This document shows positions 35,256 through 47,707 of a stretch of DNA of 64,000 nucleotides, piece after piece. The first letter of the stretch is position 1. Every line of letters begins with the position of its first letter. The notes below the pieces were generated by a model. The model was not told the origin of the DNA, made no database searches, and was given only the letters and a program-made list of their open reading frames with translations. Origin of the DNA: Dermanyssus gallinae (Eukaryota > Arthropoda > Arachnida > Mesostigmata > Dermanyssidae); contig QVRM01005417.1 in NCBI GenBank assembly GCA_003439945.1, forward strand, positions 631,001-695,000. The letters run 5' to 3'. The translations under genes were made by a program, and so were the position numbers.

Positions 35256-35440
35256 GTCAAGCCCGGTTACGTGGTGGCTTAAGTCTGCGCCTCGCAACCG
35301 GAGGAGACACATAGGTGCGCGGGTTCAAGCCCCACCATTGCACAGTTGTATTTATGGGGGCCGTCCGTCTATGAAGCAATGTGAAAAACAGTTCCGTGGA
35401 CCCTGTTAAATCTAAGGCTGAGGATCAGCCCGAAATCTCC
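35256..35440 (+). mobile_element. tRNA-derived SINE, family 1, near full-length copy
   Basis: An A-box-like TGGCTTAAGT lies at 35274-35283 and a B-box GGTTCAAGCCC at 35332-35342, about 50 bp apart, as in a tRNA-derived RNA polymerase III promoter. The unrelated 3' body ends in GGCTGAGGATCAGCCCGAAA, whose first 15 bases can fold as a hairpin. The element sits within a CTA microsatellite. ACTACTATT occurs at both edges (35247-35255 and 35441-35449) and could be a 9-bp target-site duplication, though the microsatellite makes that ambiguous. Confidence 0.85.
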
Positions 35441-35902
35441 ACTACTATTACTACTACTACTACCACTACCACCATTGTGCGCCTGTTGCTCCTGCTTCTG
35501 CTATTCCCAATGTGAATGCTCTCTCAGCCCCCGAAATCGTCACGTACACTACGTTGACATACGTAGGTGGCGGCCAGCCGACGCGTGGTGGCACGTCGGT
35601 GCGTGCACGTCAATGGACACCACGTCGACTTATGCCGCCTATCAGCAGAGCAGCATTTAGAAGTTGGTCGCTTGAACGTGCCGTGTCGTAGCCGGGGGGA
35701 TTGGGTAGGTGGTGGTGGTGGTGGTAGGTTTGCCCTGCGTGTCGTTACGGTGGTCCACGACACGACAAGACGACGAGAGGTACGAGAGCACTCAATATTA
35801 TGAAAATGGCTTGCCATTAGAGCCGACAGGTGGTCGACCACTGTCAATACGAGTAGTACGCACGAGCCGGGTAATATACAATATATCTTTATATGTAAAT
35901 GC

Positions 35903-35903
<1 letters not shown>

Positions 35904-35966
<63 letters not shown>

Positions 35967-35991
35967 TATATATAAATATATACATATATAT
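35904..35991. repeat. Compound TA microsatellite
   Basis: A pure TA run to about 35962, then TGCATATATATAAATATATACATATATA variants. It directly precedes the right arm of the inverted repeat. Confidence 0.95.
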
Positions 35992-36199
35992 AAAAGCGAA
36001 CAGTTGTACCGCCAATGTGGTGTTGCCGCTTGCTGGCCTAGAGCTGTCGTCGCCTGAGCGCCTCGCGTTGAGGCGCCAAGAGGCGAATAGCCAAGCAAGT
36101 CGTCTCCCGTTGACGCTCTGTAGAGGACCTGGTAGGGTGCTTTCTGCCCGCCGAGATCAAAGATGAAGGCTATCGGATACAGAGGATACTGCTTCTATT
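35992..36199 (-). repeat. Right arm of the diverged long inverted repeat
   Basis: The inverse counterpart of 34842-35074, about 25 bp shorter. The spacer between arms is about 0.9 kb and holds the CTA microsatellite, two SINE pieces and a TA array. Confidence 0.75.
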
Positions 36200-37489
36200 A
36201 GGGATGAAAACGATCTATATATGTACACATATATGGGGATGAGGTTAAGCTCAATTCAAGTCTAAACGACGAGATGGAGTAGAGGAAGTTGCGGGTTTGA
36301 TTTCGGAGCGACAGCAATATTTTTTAAGATTGGCAAGTTTGGGTTATTGTCACATGAGTTTTTACATTACACACACAAAAGTTTACAATGCGTACGTATA
36401 TATTCACATGGAGTACATATGTGTAACGTAGAGGAGCACTGAGTATTACATAACTTCATTAGAAATAGTAGCATAACGACATTACTATTTTTTCTTCTCA
36501 GTTCAACCTAGTTGTATAGTAATTTGCCAATTAGCAAATACAATTTGCCTGATACCTTGCACCTAGCTGTTTGTGACTAAGGCTGAGAGCCGGGAAGAGT
36601 ATTATCGTTGGTTCTATGCCATTACGAAAACAATCGAATCGCCTGAATATATGGTCCCTACTCAGGCATAAATATAAGCTGCCTCAGCTTGTCAGTGTGC
36701 GAATAAAGACCCGCATTACTCTAGTCACTTAGAGATAGGGAATTCTTTGCCTGACGCAAAGCTTTGCGCAAGCTCCAAGTTGTCGTCCATCTCACTTCTG
36801 GAAAATTCCCAGGGACTTATCGACATCTCCTCGTTGACAACGGCACAACAGATAAACAGGTAGCCCGAACCCGCTTGGAATTGAGGCGTCTGCCAGAGAT
36901 GGATGGCGCTTTCGATCAAACCAGAGCCAAAGTTTCCACCTCAGCATAATTTGTCATCCAGTTGACCGGACTTGGATCATCGGGTATATAAATGGTCATT
37001 CATAACAATATGAACTTCTCTTAAGATTTGGTGGATTTCGGCAAGAAAATTATTTTTCCCACTGGAAGGAGGTAGCGGAAACGTCTTGTTTAGGAGGGAG
37101 AATGAAATATATATATAGAAGTAGTTATTCTGCCTTTTTTCTCCTACGTAGTTGTGCAAATCTACGTTTACAGGAGAACCAACGCATAAAGGAACCGATC
37201 ATACCGGCGTGTTCGGCAGAAAATTCTACACAATTGAAGACACCTCGCTAGCTTGCGTAGCAAAACGCGAATAACCAGATTAAGAAAAGTCATAAAAAGT
37301 CGACATGTTGTTATGTCTTACGTTAACGCTTTTACGTGCAAAACCCTAAAATGTTTCTATTATGACTAAACATGTACGACTAAAAATGTACGACTCTCAG
37401 GCAATAGCAAATTTAATGCCCGCAATTTTCGAACTAAAGTGATGGTGCTGCGTTACGTAGTTGCCTAGTAACTAAGCTTTTTAGGTTAA
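36200..37489. other. No recognisable gene
   Basis: AT-rich, with frames of at most 64 codons. A fragment CTAAGGCTGAGAGCCGGGAA near 36578 resembles the family 1 SINE 3' hairpin, but is too short to call. Confidence 0.35.
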
Positions 37490-38040
37490 CTACACCAGCC
37501 CTAATTCCCAGCCTGGTGTCGACTACCTGGACAAGATGCCAAGTACCGCCGTGCCGTTACCGCGTTGTATATCCAGTGACAGCCTTTGCCGGAGAATTTC
37601 ACTAGCGCGTAGGTCCCCTGATATCAAATTGAGACACTTGCATACCTTAGTAAAAACTCCATCAGTAAGTTTGCTTAGGCCCCCTAAGGTATCAAAGACA
37701 AAAGGTCTATAGAGTCTCCGATAGATGCATACTTCCGTCCGTGAAATTCTTAGACAAGTGTCCTCGTACTCTCAAAGGCTGCTAGGGTCATCTTTTCAGG
37801 TCGACGGGAGTTGTCTGTATACAAAGCTGCGGCCTTGAGCACACAAGGGTAGCTAGAAGACCGTAAAGCACGGCTAGGGTATCATTCAAAGCAGCGTGCC
37901 GTAGGACGAGCCACGGTCTAAGCTGCGGATGCAGGATAAACCATGGTGACTTAAGGGTGAGATGTTTTCGCCACAGCTGCACTCATGTTCCTCGACCTGT
38001 GGGATCCCAAGGCGAAGACCAACGCAGATGCTAACGACGA
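37490..38040 (-). pseudogene. LINE ORF2 C-terminal region, degenerate
   Basis: Read on the minus strand from about 38040: VGLRLGIP, then CSCGENISPLSHHGLSC, the cysteine/histidine motif that precedes the C-terminal domain in this LINE group. After several stops and frameshifts comes RPFVFDTLGG, then ISGDLRASEILRQRLSLDIQ and RGNGTAVLGIL. The order and motifs (C-x-C-G...HGLSC, PFxFxTLG, GDxRxSxxLxQRxSxxIQRGN) match the end of ORF2. The 57776-58122 relic is a closer relative than copies A-C at 7.1 and 28 kb. The flanking CR1-type elements are a different group. Confidence 0.8.
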
Positions 38041-38235
38041 AGTCCTCTAAGAAGGTTCCAACGGGAGCTCTTGGTAGAGCAATGAGCCATGCACCAGCAC
38101 CACTAGATGCAACTGGTTGAACTCATGGTTTGTCCACCTCGTCTAGCCTTAAAGGTCTTTAGATTTGTGTAACTATATTCATGTCGTTATTAGCTAAACC
38201 ATTTACTTCCTTCTTCTCTATCGCTGCATGTGTAC

Positions 38236-39835
<1,600 letters not shown>

Positions 39836-40112
39836 TCCGCGGGGCATATTGTCATCGAGGCACCGGGGGCCGGACATGTTAATATATCAGGGGTTTCCTC
39901 TCTAGTAGTGCCTGTGGCAGCAACAACACGGCCGCTAACTCTCAGCGGTGTGATTTGGTTTCATTCATTGTTAATGAACATAAGCCTAAAAAAAATACTT
40001 GATCAACACCAACGTGGCTCATCGAACCGGCAGCAACACATATCCGATACATGCCAACCGTGACTAGCGTACTAGCTCCCAAGGGACCTTCTATCCTAGA
40101 CCACTTCGCCAC
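39836..40112 (-). mobile_element. tRNA-derived SINE, family 2, copy 1
   Basis: On the minus strand, GGTGGCGAAGTGGTCTAGGA (about 40112-40093) matches an A box and GGTTCGATGAGCC (40028-40016) matches a B box, about 70 bp apart. The 3' body is shared with 51015-51192: both hold CTAGTCA near the head, then a block reading TGCCACAGGCA or close to it, then AACATGTCCGGC. The element boundaries are uncertain by tens of bases. Confidence 0.65.
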
Positions 40113-40463
40113 CGCTGCTTAAATCTCAAGACACCTGTGGGCGCATAGACAAGCGAATATGTACATACATACATACGTACGCACTGGTACCCACATGCCG
40201 TTTGTATGCAGACCACTAGCATACACAAACATTGTCGTCTACGGGAGAAAACTCAAACATCTTGAACGTACGGTTTGATGCACCTGATGACCAATGATCT
40301 CGCCTATCTCGCAGCTCGTTCATGCCTCGATCATAGAAATAGCTCATCTATAGCTTCCTAATAGAAAGCAAATAGTCAGTAGGTATTAAAGTAGACATGG
40401 GTTATATGAATGCGTAGGTAACGTATATGCTGCCGCTCTAAGCGTAGTTCCAGAGGGAAGCCG

Positions 40464-40611
<148 letters not shown>

Positions 40612-40763
40612 ACCTTTGTGACAAAGGCCAGCAAACGAGCAGCTAGTCTTCATGGATGACAAGGAAGGGTGTGAGTGCTACGGGGGGCGGCTTCATTTCG
40701 GCGACTATGGCCACAATAGCATTGCCAGCAATAGCGGTGATGCAGAACGAGTAGTCGAAATTA

Positions 40764-40830
40764 TAGCAGTAGTAATAGTAGGAGAAGGAGCAGTAGTAGT
40801 AGTAGTAGTAGTAGTTCTAGCAGTAGTGGC
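40764..40830. repeat. AGT triplet array
   Basis: GTA/AGT units with GAAG interruptions; the purest part is about 40791-40815. Confidence 0.85.
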
Positions 40831-41231
40831 GGCAGTAACAGTGAATGACGACACCTGAAGACCTCACTAAAGCTGCTGCATAGCTAGGTTGTTGCTATGC
40901 TTTTAGCCTCGTACGATTGCTTCTCCTCTTGCAAGCAGAGAAAGAGAGAGAGAGAGCGAGAGAGACTATTCGCAAGGTCATCAAGGGCATTTGCGTGTTC
41001 GCCCGTCAGTCCGTCGGTCCGTGGGGCCATCATCTGTTTGTTGCGTCTGAAGTAGACAAGCGCAAGCAAGTACGCCTGGCCCCAGCCTGTTTGCATCAAA
41101 AAGACCAAAAAATATCGGCCCCGCCGCCATATGTGCCTGGAAACTTGCTTCCCACCGTGCCGTCTAACGTTTCAGCCCACTTTTCGCATTAGCCCCACAT
41201 TTCCGTATGTGCCCTAGTTCCCCACCAGGCC

Positions 41232-41320
41232 CACTTCTACCACCACCACCGCCACCTCCACCTCCACCATCTCCACCGCTACCGCCACCTCCATATCCGC
41301 CTCCGCCATCACCCCCGACT
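41232..41320. repeat. CCN array (pyrimidine-rich triplets)
   Basis: About 90 bp of CCA/CCT/CCG triplets that would encode polyproline on the plus strand. The surrounding frame 41207-41392 is short and unsupported. Confidence 0.9.
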
Positions 41321-41577
41321 TCTCTCTGGACGATTAATTATTATGGTTATGGCCGTCCGCACCGCATCCCCGCACCCCAACCCCCGCTATAGCCCGTGCG
41401 CCCCCGACTGACCAGGTAGTTGTTTGTGGCTGCAACAGCAACAGCAGCAGCAGCAGCAGGCAACGCATTGCCACTAACATTGATAACTCTAATGCTGATG
41501 GCGTCAGCAGCATTTGCAGACCAACTTAGTTTGCTGTCGTTGTTCGTGTTGCAATCGTAGTTGGCGTCATGTAGTTG

Positions 41578-41712
41578 CTATTGTTGATGTTGTTGGGGTT
41601 GTTGTAATTGTTGTTGTTGTTGCGGCTGTTGTTGTTGTTGTTGTTGTTGTAGTTGTGGTTGTTGTTGTTGTTGTTGTTGTTGGTGTTGCCATTATTGTTA
41701 TTGTTGATAGCT
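41578..41712. repeat. Degenerate GTT triplet array
   Basis: GTT with GGT, GCG and ATT variants in one register. Another CAG run (about five units) lies at 41440-41458. Confidence 0.92.
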
Positions 41713-42074
41713 GGCCTTCTAGACAACTTGAGGGAGGGGGAGAGAAAGAGAGAGAAAGCGCCACAAGAAGGGAGGAAAATAATATCAAACACCTGCATTT
41801 TTGCGTACTGGGTCGTTCTTCTATCATGGCAGCCACCGCTACGGCCCCCGTAATGGTGCCGGCACAGCCGCAGTTCTCAAATTAGTGGTGCTGACAATAT
41901 TAATAATGATAATCACCGTAATAAATGTTAATAATGATAACAGTAGTTGTAATGGTAGCAGTGCCGTAATGATCATAATGGAAGTGATTACTTAAGAGCT
42001 GTCGTTGTAGTAGCAATGCTTGGAAAAAGTCATGCGACTAAGTGGTAAGTGGCATCAGCAGTAAAGTGTGGGTG

Positions 42075-42153
42075 TATATATATATATATATATATATACA
42101 TAGAAGTGCTTGCATCTATCTATCTATATATATATATATACATATGCATATAT
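42075..42153. repeat. TA runs joined by TATC repeats
   Basis: A TA run at 42075-42098, then TATC units at about 42115-42125, then further TA runs to 42153. Confidence 0.93.
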
Positions 42154-42184
42154 ACCTCTTGACTTTTATTTATACAATTTTACT

Positions 42185-42249
42185 ATGTAAGCACTTTGGA
42201 GTGGACAATTGTCTCCGCGCAGACGTGTGATCACGGGTTCTCTAACCCA
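42185..42249. repeat. 65-bp dispersed repeat, copy 2 of 2
   Basis: A gap-free match to 9723-9787. A hairpin CGCAGGGGCTAAGCCTGCG follows about 50 bp downstream, at about 42301-42319; copy 1 does not have it. Confidence 0.65.
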
Positions 42250-42883
42250 TATATCCACGCTTCCGTTAAATCATCACGTGGTCGATCACCTTCCTCCCCT
42301 CGCAGGGGCTAAGCCTGCGACCCTCGCTTCCTTAATAGAATCACACCAAGACACAGTATGCTCCACATCATCCCCCTTAACACTTAACATGTAGTTCTAG
42401 AACTAACCATGTCTCAAGCCAGAACCTGAATTAAGCAATAGAAAAGTTTCCCGTGCCGGCAGTCCTACTTCACTCTGGTCCAGCGGCTCGTGGTCAAGCC
42501 GGATTTTGTTGCACCCTCTCGTCGTGCCAGGCTGAAATTGTGGCACTGCTGACCCTTATATAATTTAGATCTTCGTCCAGATATATGTATAAGTATATGC
42601 CACGTATATATATTGTACCAGTTTCTTTTAGACTAATGTAGTGGCGATGTATCCATGTCAGGTTAGTGTGCTTACCTCCTGATGGCTGCTGCTTTATAAG
42701 ACTCGTTTACACTTGTCAGTGAGCAGAAAACGACTCCTATATTGAAATTGCCTATCACAATGGTGTTTGCGTATCTATGTGCGTTCTGGTATCGATTGTC
42801 TATTGTTTTGTCTGCTATACAAGTTTGTTTGTCAATGCAGTTCCACTGCTCCGATAGCGGAGGCGTTTTTCGGGAGACCTAGC

Positions 42884-42920
<37 letters not shown>

Positions 42921-43595
42921 CTAAGAGTTATTAGGATGCGGACGGGAAGTAAATTATCGGCAGACTACTTCTATTATATATAGCAGCGCGGAGATTTCAA
43001 CTGATCAGCATTTAATGAGACAAAGTACTTTTCTTTTAAAGTTTTTTTTGTAGGTGGGTGTAATTTAGCCTAGAGGAGCGTAGCCGTTGTATGGATTGAA
43101 ACGACTGGGAGGAGGTTAAAGTGACGGAGAAGGTTACGTTGAAATGGTCGGATAAGGTTTCTTGCTCCCGGGGAATTCTCCACTTAATTATTCGATGAGT
43201 TATTATTTCCGCTGCAAACGCCAGATAGTGCATTAAGACTAATAAGATCTGATCAGGCAGATGAGCAGCAAAAAAGCCGCTTGGTCAAATAAACTTAAAG
43301 CATGAGATCACCTAATGATGGAGAAAAAGTTAACAAACGCTGCTGGTCTGACGTTTGACCTTTTTAACGCGAGCACATCTGTTGATGGTAATACTAACAC
43401 AGTAGATAGTAATGAGTCGACTGTTCCGATTCTGGCCAGGGCACCTTAGGCTGTACAGGGAGATGAGTCAGCTATCGATGTGAGTGTAGTTAGGTGTGAT
43501 GTTACCTTTGACAAAGTTGACGGAGACGAAACGTCCCAGGAGGAGACAGAATTTAGTTATAAGAATAAAATAAATAATTAATAAACTAGATAAAA
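42250..43595. other. No recognisable gene; one TA run
   Basis: A TA microsatellite lies at 42886-42919. All frames are short. Confidence 0.35.
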
Positions 43596-45189
43596 AAGCG
43601 CCGCAAACAGACCGTGGTGTTTAAAGTAGCAGATCGTAGCTACAAGACGCTCATCTTACAGACAACACAAGGCTCCTCAAGGTTGCTATGGAGCAAACGT
43701 CCGACATCGTTAGAAATGGCGTTCCGTTCACTGTAGCTAAATCATTCCCCGAGAATCTTCTGCCTCTCCGTGGTGAACTTCTCAGACGTTTTCACACCTT
43801 CAAATCTGAATCCGGGTTTGGTCGTATGCAAGTCCGCTTCAATACAATTGAGGAAGCAACGACAATCTTCTCCTATATCTTCTCAGTCTCTATACGCTTG
43901 CCAAATGTCATGTGTTAACCGGTATAGGGCTATAATTATCGAAGTTGAAAGGTTTTTCCAAGAACCAAATCTTGACAACACTTAAGGTCATCAGTTTAGT
44001 CTCAGCCAAAAGGGGAACTTATATGAAGAGTACTCCTCGACTTTGACCTCATTGACCACTGTTCATTATGTAATTCTCCATTTCAACCAGATACCGCCGC
44101 CAGAGGCGTTCCTGGCGCTCAGAACCTACAAGGCCACTATGTATGCAGGAGCCCCTACTATAGGGCACAAGTGCTTAAAACTAGGCCACATTGCTGAACA
44201 TTGCCGCAGTGATATCGCGTGCCAAGAGTGTGGGTAGTTTGGCCAGCTTGTGGTATGTTGCCGCAATGAATGCGTTACGCACATAAAGGCGTAAACTGCA
44301 AAGGCTCATATTCGTCGTTTCCCGCAACATGCCCACTCCGAGTTTTGCAATGGGAAAGTGAAAAGCCCTAGTAAAGTAAGTGCTCGCTCATGCAACAGGT
44401 CAGCCAGGAACTTGCCAACGCTAAATCGCTGAAGGTTGTTAAAGCGGCCTATTCAACCCCTTTCCCGGGCACTCACGAAGCCCCTCAACTTCCATTAGCC
44501 ACAACTTCCTTAGAAATGCCTATATATGCCGCTGTAGTTTGCTCGTTTATCGCTGACAGACTGTAACTGGCCCTTAAGTGCATGTAGACTTGTCGGGCAT
44601 CTCTGCTATTATTAATAAAAACAACTTTTCCTGCTCCAAAGCGTTCAGTAGAGTCCCGTAAACCGGAGACGTGTGCCATGAAGAAACTATGAAATCACCG
44701 TCAATAGCTCAGAATTATCTCTGCATTGAAAGCCAGTTTGCAAGTCCTCAATGCTGCATTTCTAAAAGCTGTATCTTGTTTGAAAAATGTGCTTGATGTC
44801 ATTTGCCAGCGCTTTTGTCGATTGCGCCCTCGAAGCTTTTCGAGACATTCAGCTTAACCCCTATGAATTCTATTTTCCGTTGCGCGCTAAAACTCGCGAG
44901 GAAAGCAAGCCAAATAAAACATTGTCATTTTTTCTGGGTTGCGGCGGCTTTGCGGGCATGCCAGCAAGATGCATCAGAGGTCCAAAAAGGTAAATTCTCC
45001 CGAGAGTGAACTTTTATATTTAGAGAGCTGTAGGCAGTATTAACATGGCCTATTGCAGCTAGAACTGCTTTTTACCCCTAGTATATGATTTGACACGTTG
45101 CGTAGCAAACGAAACACGAGGCGAGCACTGTCCATTGTGCAAACGTATTGTAAATGATAATTACATTATTTATCATTTACAATACGTTG

Positions 45190-45232
<43 letters not shown>

Positions 45233-46230
45233 TATATATATATAAGGCACGTGATAGGCACATGTAGATCCTACATAAACTGTTTCTCTCGATCGGTCTG
45301 TTTCTGACCCACGATAAATTGCTGATGAGCTTAATCGACACTTGGCAATCACAGGATCAGCTACCGATGTGCCCTTCTGCCTAGAAAGTGATTTATCACC
45401 TATCCGTATAGATCTTTGGACTAACAAGGGCAACTCCGGTTCAAATTCTGTTCAATACCAGACTCTGAGGTTCACTCACTTCTAATCATACAAAAATTGA
45501 GCTGCAGCTGTGGAGGGTACCCAGGAAACATTAAAAACTGGCGGTCTAAAGACTTTCTTTGCCGCGGCTTTCTTTTTTCTTATTAATTGAATTCTCTTGA
45601 ATATCCAGAGGGACAACTTAGGCAAACCGATTGCTTTTGCGTCCATGGTCCTGTTCGGTTTTTGCCTCGTTTCTTTCTCACACGAAGCAAAAACAGTCGT
45701 TGAAACCTTCAATAAAGTTGGTCGTGTCAATGTTAATGCCAGCAAAACGAACAACAGTATATATAGTTAAGACATCCCGAACCCCTCAGCTAAAACTGCA
45801 CCTAAACTGGAGACTCTGCGTAGCAGGGAGATAATTGATCCTAGCAGAGACCACCTCAGTCTCTGCTAGGAGATAGGATGGATAGATCTCTGGAAAATAC
45901 GTCGGTCTTATACTGCATGAGTACATGAGCGGATGTGCGCATTTAGATTAGATCAAGCCGAAATGCGATCCCATCACTTCAGCCCTTTACTGCATGCGGC
46001 TTATCGGCGCTCTCGGAGTTGGATGGCCTGATCTTGGCCTACAAAACCCAGTTCCTGCCAGCCTTCCAGTATGGCATGCTTATATGGGGAATGAGTTCGA
46101 GATTGTTCTCCTTATATTTAGCAGGTGGCGCAGAGGCACCGTCAGTGATCGCGATGATCTCCATAATCTCCTCCCGATCGACTCACTCTGCCGACTAGAG
46201 GTTGCAATGCTGAACTTTTACAGCACTTAA
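43596..46230 (+). pseudogene. Degenerate LINE with ORF1 zinc knuckles and reverse-transcriptase thumb remnants
   Basis: ORF1-like material begins near 43596. An open frame 43688-43918 includes GELLRRFHTFKSESGFGRMQ and VRFNTIEEATTIF, an RNA-binding-type fold. Two zinc knuckles follow: KCLKLGHIAEHC (about 44169-44204, first cysteine lost) and CQECG-stop-FGQLVVCC (44220-44262, H replaced by Q). After about 1.2 kb without recognisable motifs the reverse transcriptase appears in pieces: VNVNASKTNNSIY (about 45727-45765), VLYCMSTWADVRI (about 45910-45950), and LILAYKTQFLPAFQYGMLIW (about 46029-46091), the thumb motif L-x-x-YKT-x-x-LP-x-x-x-YG-x-x-x-W. Many stops and a TA/hairpin insertion at 45142-45248 show it is long dead. 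The motif order fits one element in plus orientation. Confidence 0.65.
45142..45248. repeat. Two adjacent hairpins, the second of pure TA
   Basis: A 19-bp perfect inverted repeat (45142-45160 with 45170-45188, 9-base loop; arm AACGTATTGTAAATGATAA) abuts a TA tract (45192-45244) that is itself enclosed by GCCTTATA and TATAAGGC. Confidence 0.93.
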
Positions 46231-46300
46231 CTTGTCACGGTTGGGCCACGCGTGCGCGGTGTGTTTCTTTGGTGGTCTTGCGTAAAATTCGCATAAAATA

Positions 46301-46325
46301 TTTTTTTTTTTTTTTTTTTTTTTTT
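46301..46325. repeat. T25 homopolymer
   Basis: An uninterrupted T run. It could be an old poly(A) tail of a minus-strand retrotransposon; nothing recognisable lies upstream on the minus strand except the SINE at 46480-46600, about 155 bp away. Confidence 0.9.
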
Positions 46326-46479
46326 AACGCTCTGACAACTACATTTTAGACGCTCGTAATGGGCTAAGTTGCCTGTGGCACGATAGCGTCTAAATGCATC
46401 TATCGTCATCGCGTTCTCGTACTGGAATTATATAGGCTTTCTCCAGCAGAGGTATGTAGCAGCAAGGCAATGACAACCA

Positions 46480-46600
46480 CGTCCAACAAATTCTACTAGC
46501 ACGGCCAGGGCTCGAACTAGCGATGTTTTGCTAACCGTGGTTGCCATGGCAACGCCCCGTTTCGAACGGTGCGTTAGCCGCCTAAGCCACCGCCGCTACA
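46480..46600 (-). mobile_element. tRNA-derived SINE or tRNA relic, family 3
   Basis: On the minus strand, TGGCTTAGGCGG (46589-46578) fits the A-box consensus and AGTTCGAGCCC (46518-46508) fits the B box, 60 bp apart. Between them is a perfect 14-bp palindrome, GTTGCCATGGCAAC. A tRNA-like cloverleaf would need a large insertion, so a tRNA gene is unlikely. The T25 run downstream on the same strand (46325-46301) would fit a SINE tail. Confidence 0.55.
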
Positions 46601-46686
46601 AAATTTTCCTATGAGAACTAAAGCACTGCATTATGTTGTGACTTTTTCTGCTTGTACGTTTTGAATTTTGAAGCCTAATATTGAAA

Positions 46687-46691
<5 letters not shown>

Positions 46692-46729
<38 letters not shown>
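46692..46729. repeat. TA microsatellite
   Basis: An uninterrupted TA run of 38 bp. Confidence 0.97.
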
Positions 46730-46732
<3 letters not shown>

Positions 46733-47623
46733 GTTAAAAGTTTCAAAAGTGTTTCCTTTTTAATTGTGAAAATGCATTTTACAACGCCTGAGTTTTAAGG
46801 AAAAAAGAAGTAACGCTGAAACACAGAAAGAACGCGTTAACTTATGAGTGTGTATACAAATAACCACATATGTACATACGTGGATACGCACAGATAGGCA
46901 GTGGCGTGACAAATAGAACATTCAGACAGAACTGATTTTAAACAGAAAAAATGTTGAGACAAATCTACGACTTCCAAATTGGCTTATTATTCGTGAACAA
47001 TGGCCTTTTGACGTCACCCTTAAAAAGCCGGGCTGCCGCAAGCCTAAATTCAAGCCTCCACAGATTCCCTGCGACTTAATGGCACAAGGATCCTCTAAGG
47101 ATGAAAGCATAGCATGAGCACTGCAGTGCCACTGTTCAGCTAATTACGAGCTTGAAGACCCCGAGCCGGCCAGCTGTTTAACGTGCGCAGTCGCCTGACT
47201 GAAGACGCAGCGCAAAAACGGCTCTCAGCTCTAACCTCTTGCTCATATGCGGGCAGTCGGAAAACCGTCACGCCACTCTCTTGAAGTATTGAAATCGGCC
47301 GCGGCAACAGCTGTACCGCGGCGTATCGGCAAAAGCCACCCCTCGCTCTCTTGAGACGTCAAGGTGTACCTGGCTAATTGTCGCCGGGTGGCAAACGAAC
47401 AGAGCCAAAGTGTCTGTCGGGGAAGATTGGGCCGCCTCCTACCTGCGAAACTTTGTCTTCCTCTCTACGAAAAGTAGGCCAAGCTACCCTATTAGCAGCA
47501 GCAGCAGACTGAAATTTATTTGGCTCACATAAAAACAACTTTGTCATCATCGCTGTTATAGACATCGACCGTTTCCTATATACTCGCGATCGATACGATT
47601 TATTCACCCGACAGGACTGTCAG
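46730..47623. other. No recognisable gene
   Basis: Frames of at most 77 codons without motif. Confidence 0.35.
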
Positions 47624-47707
47624 ATTTTTCGTCTAGCACGTCTATCGGCAAATTTTTCATCTGCCACGTTTATTGGAAAATGTTCCTCTACCACGTCTAT
47701 TGGGTTT
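47624..47707. repeat. 28-bp minisatellite, three diverged units
   Basis: Units start at 47624, 47652 and 47680. Each has an AT-T/G-TTCnTCTnnCACGT core followed by YTATYGG. The units differ from each other at several positions, so the array is old. Confidence 0.85.

Noticed and set aside
36575..36600. Family 1 SINE 3' hairpin fragment
   Set aside because: About 20 bp with mismatches; too short to distinguish from chance.
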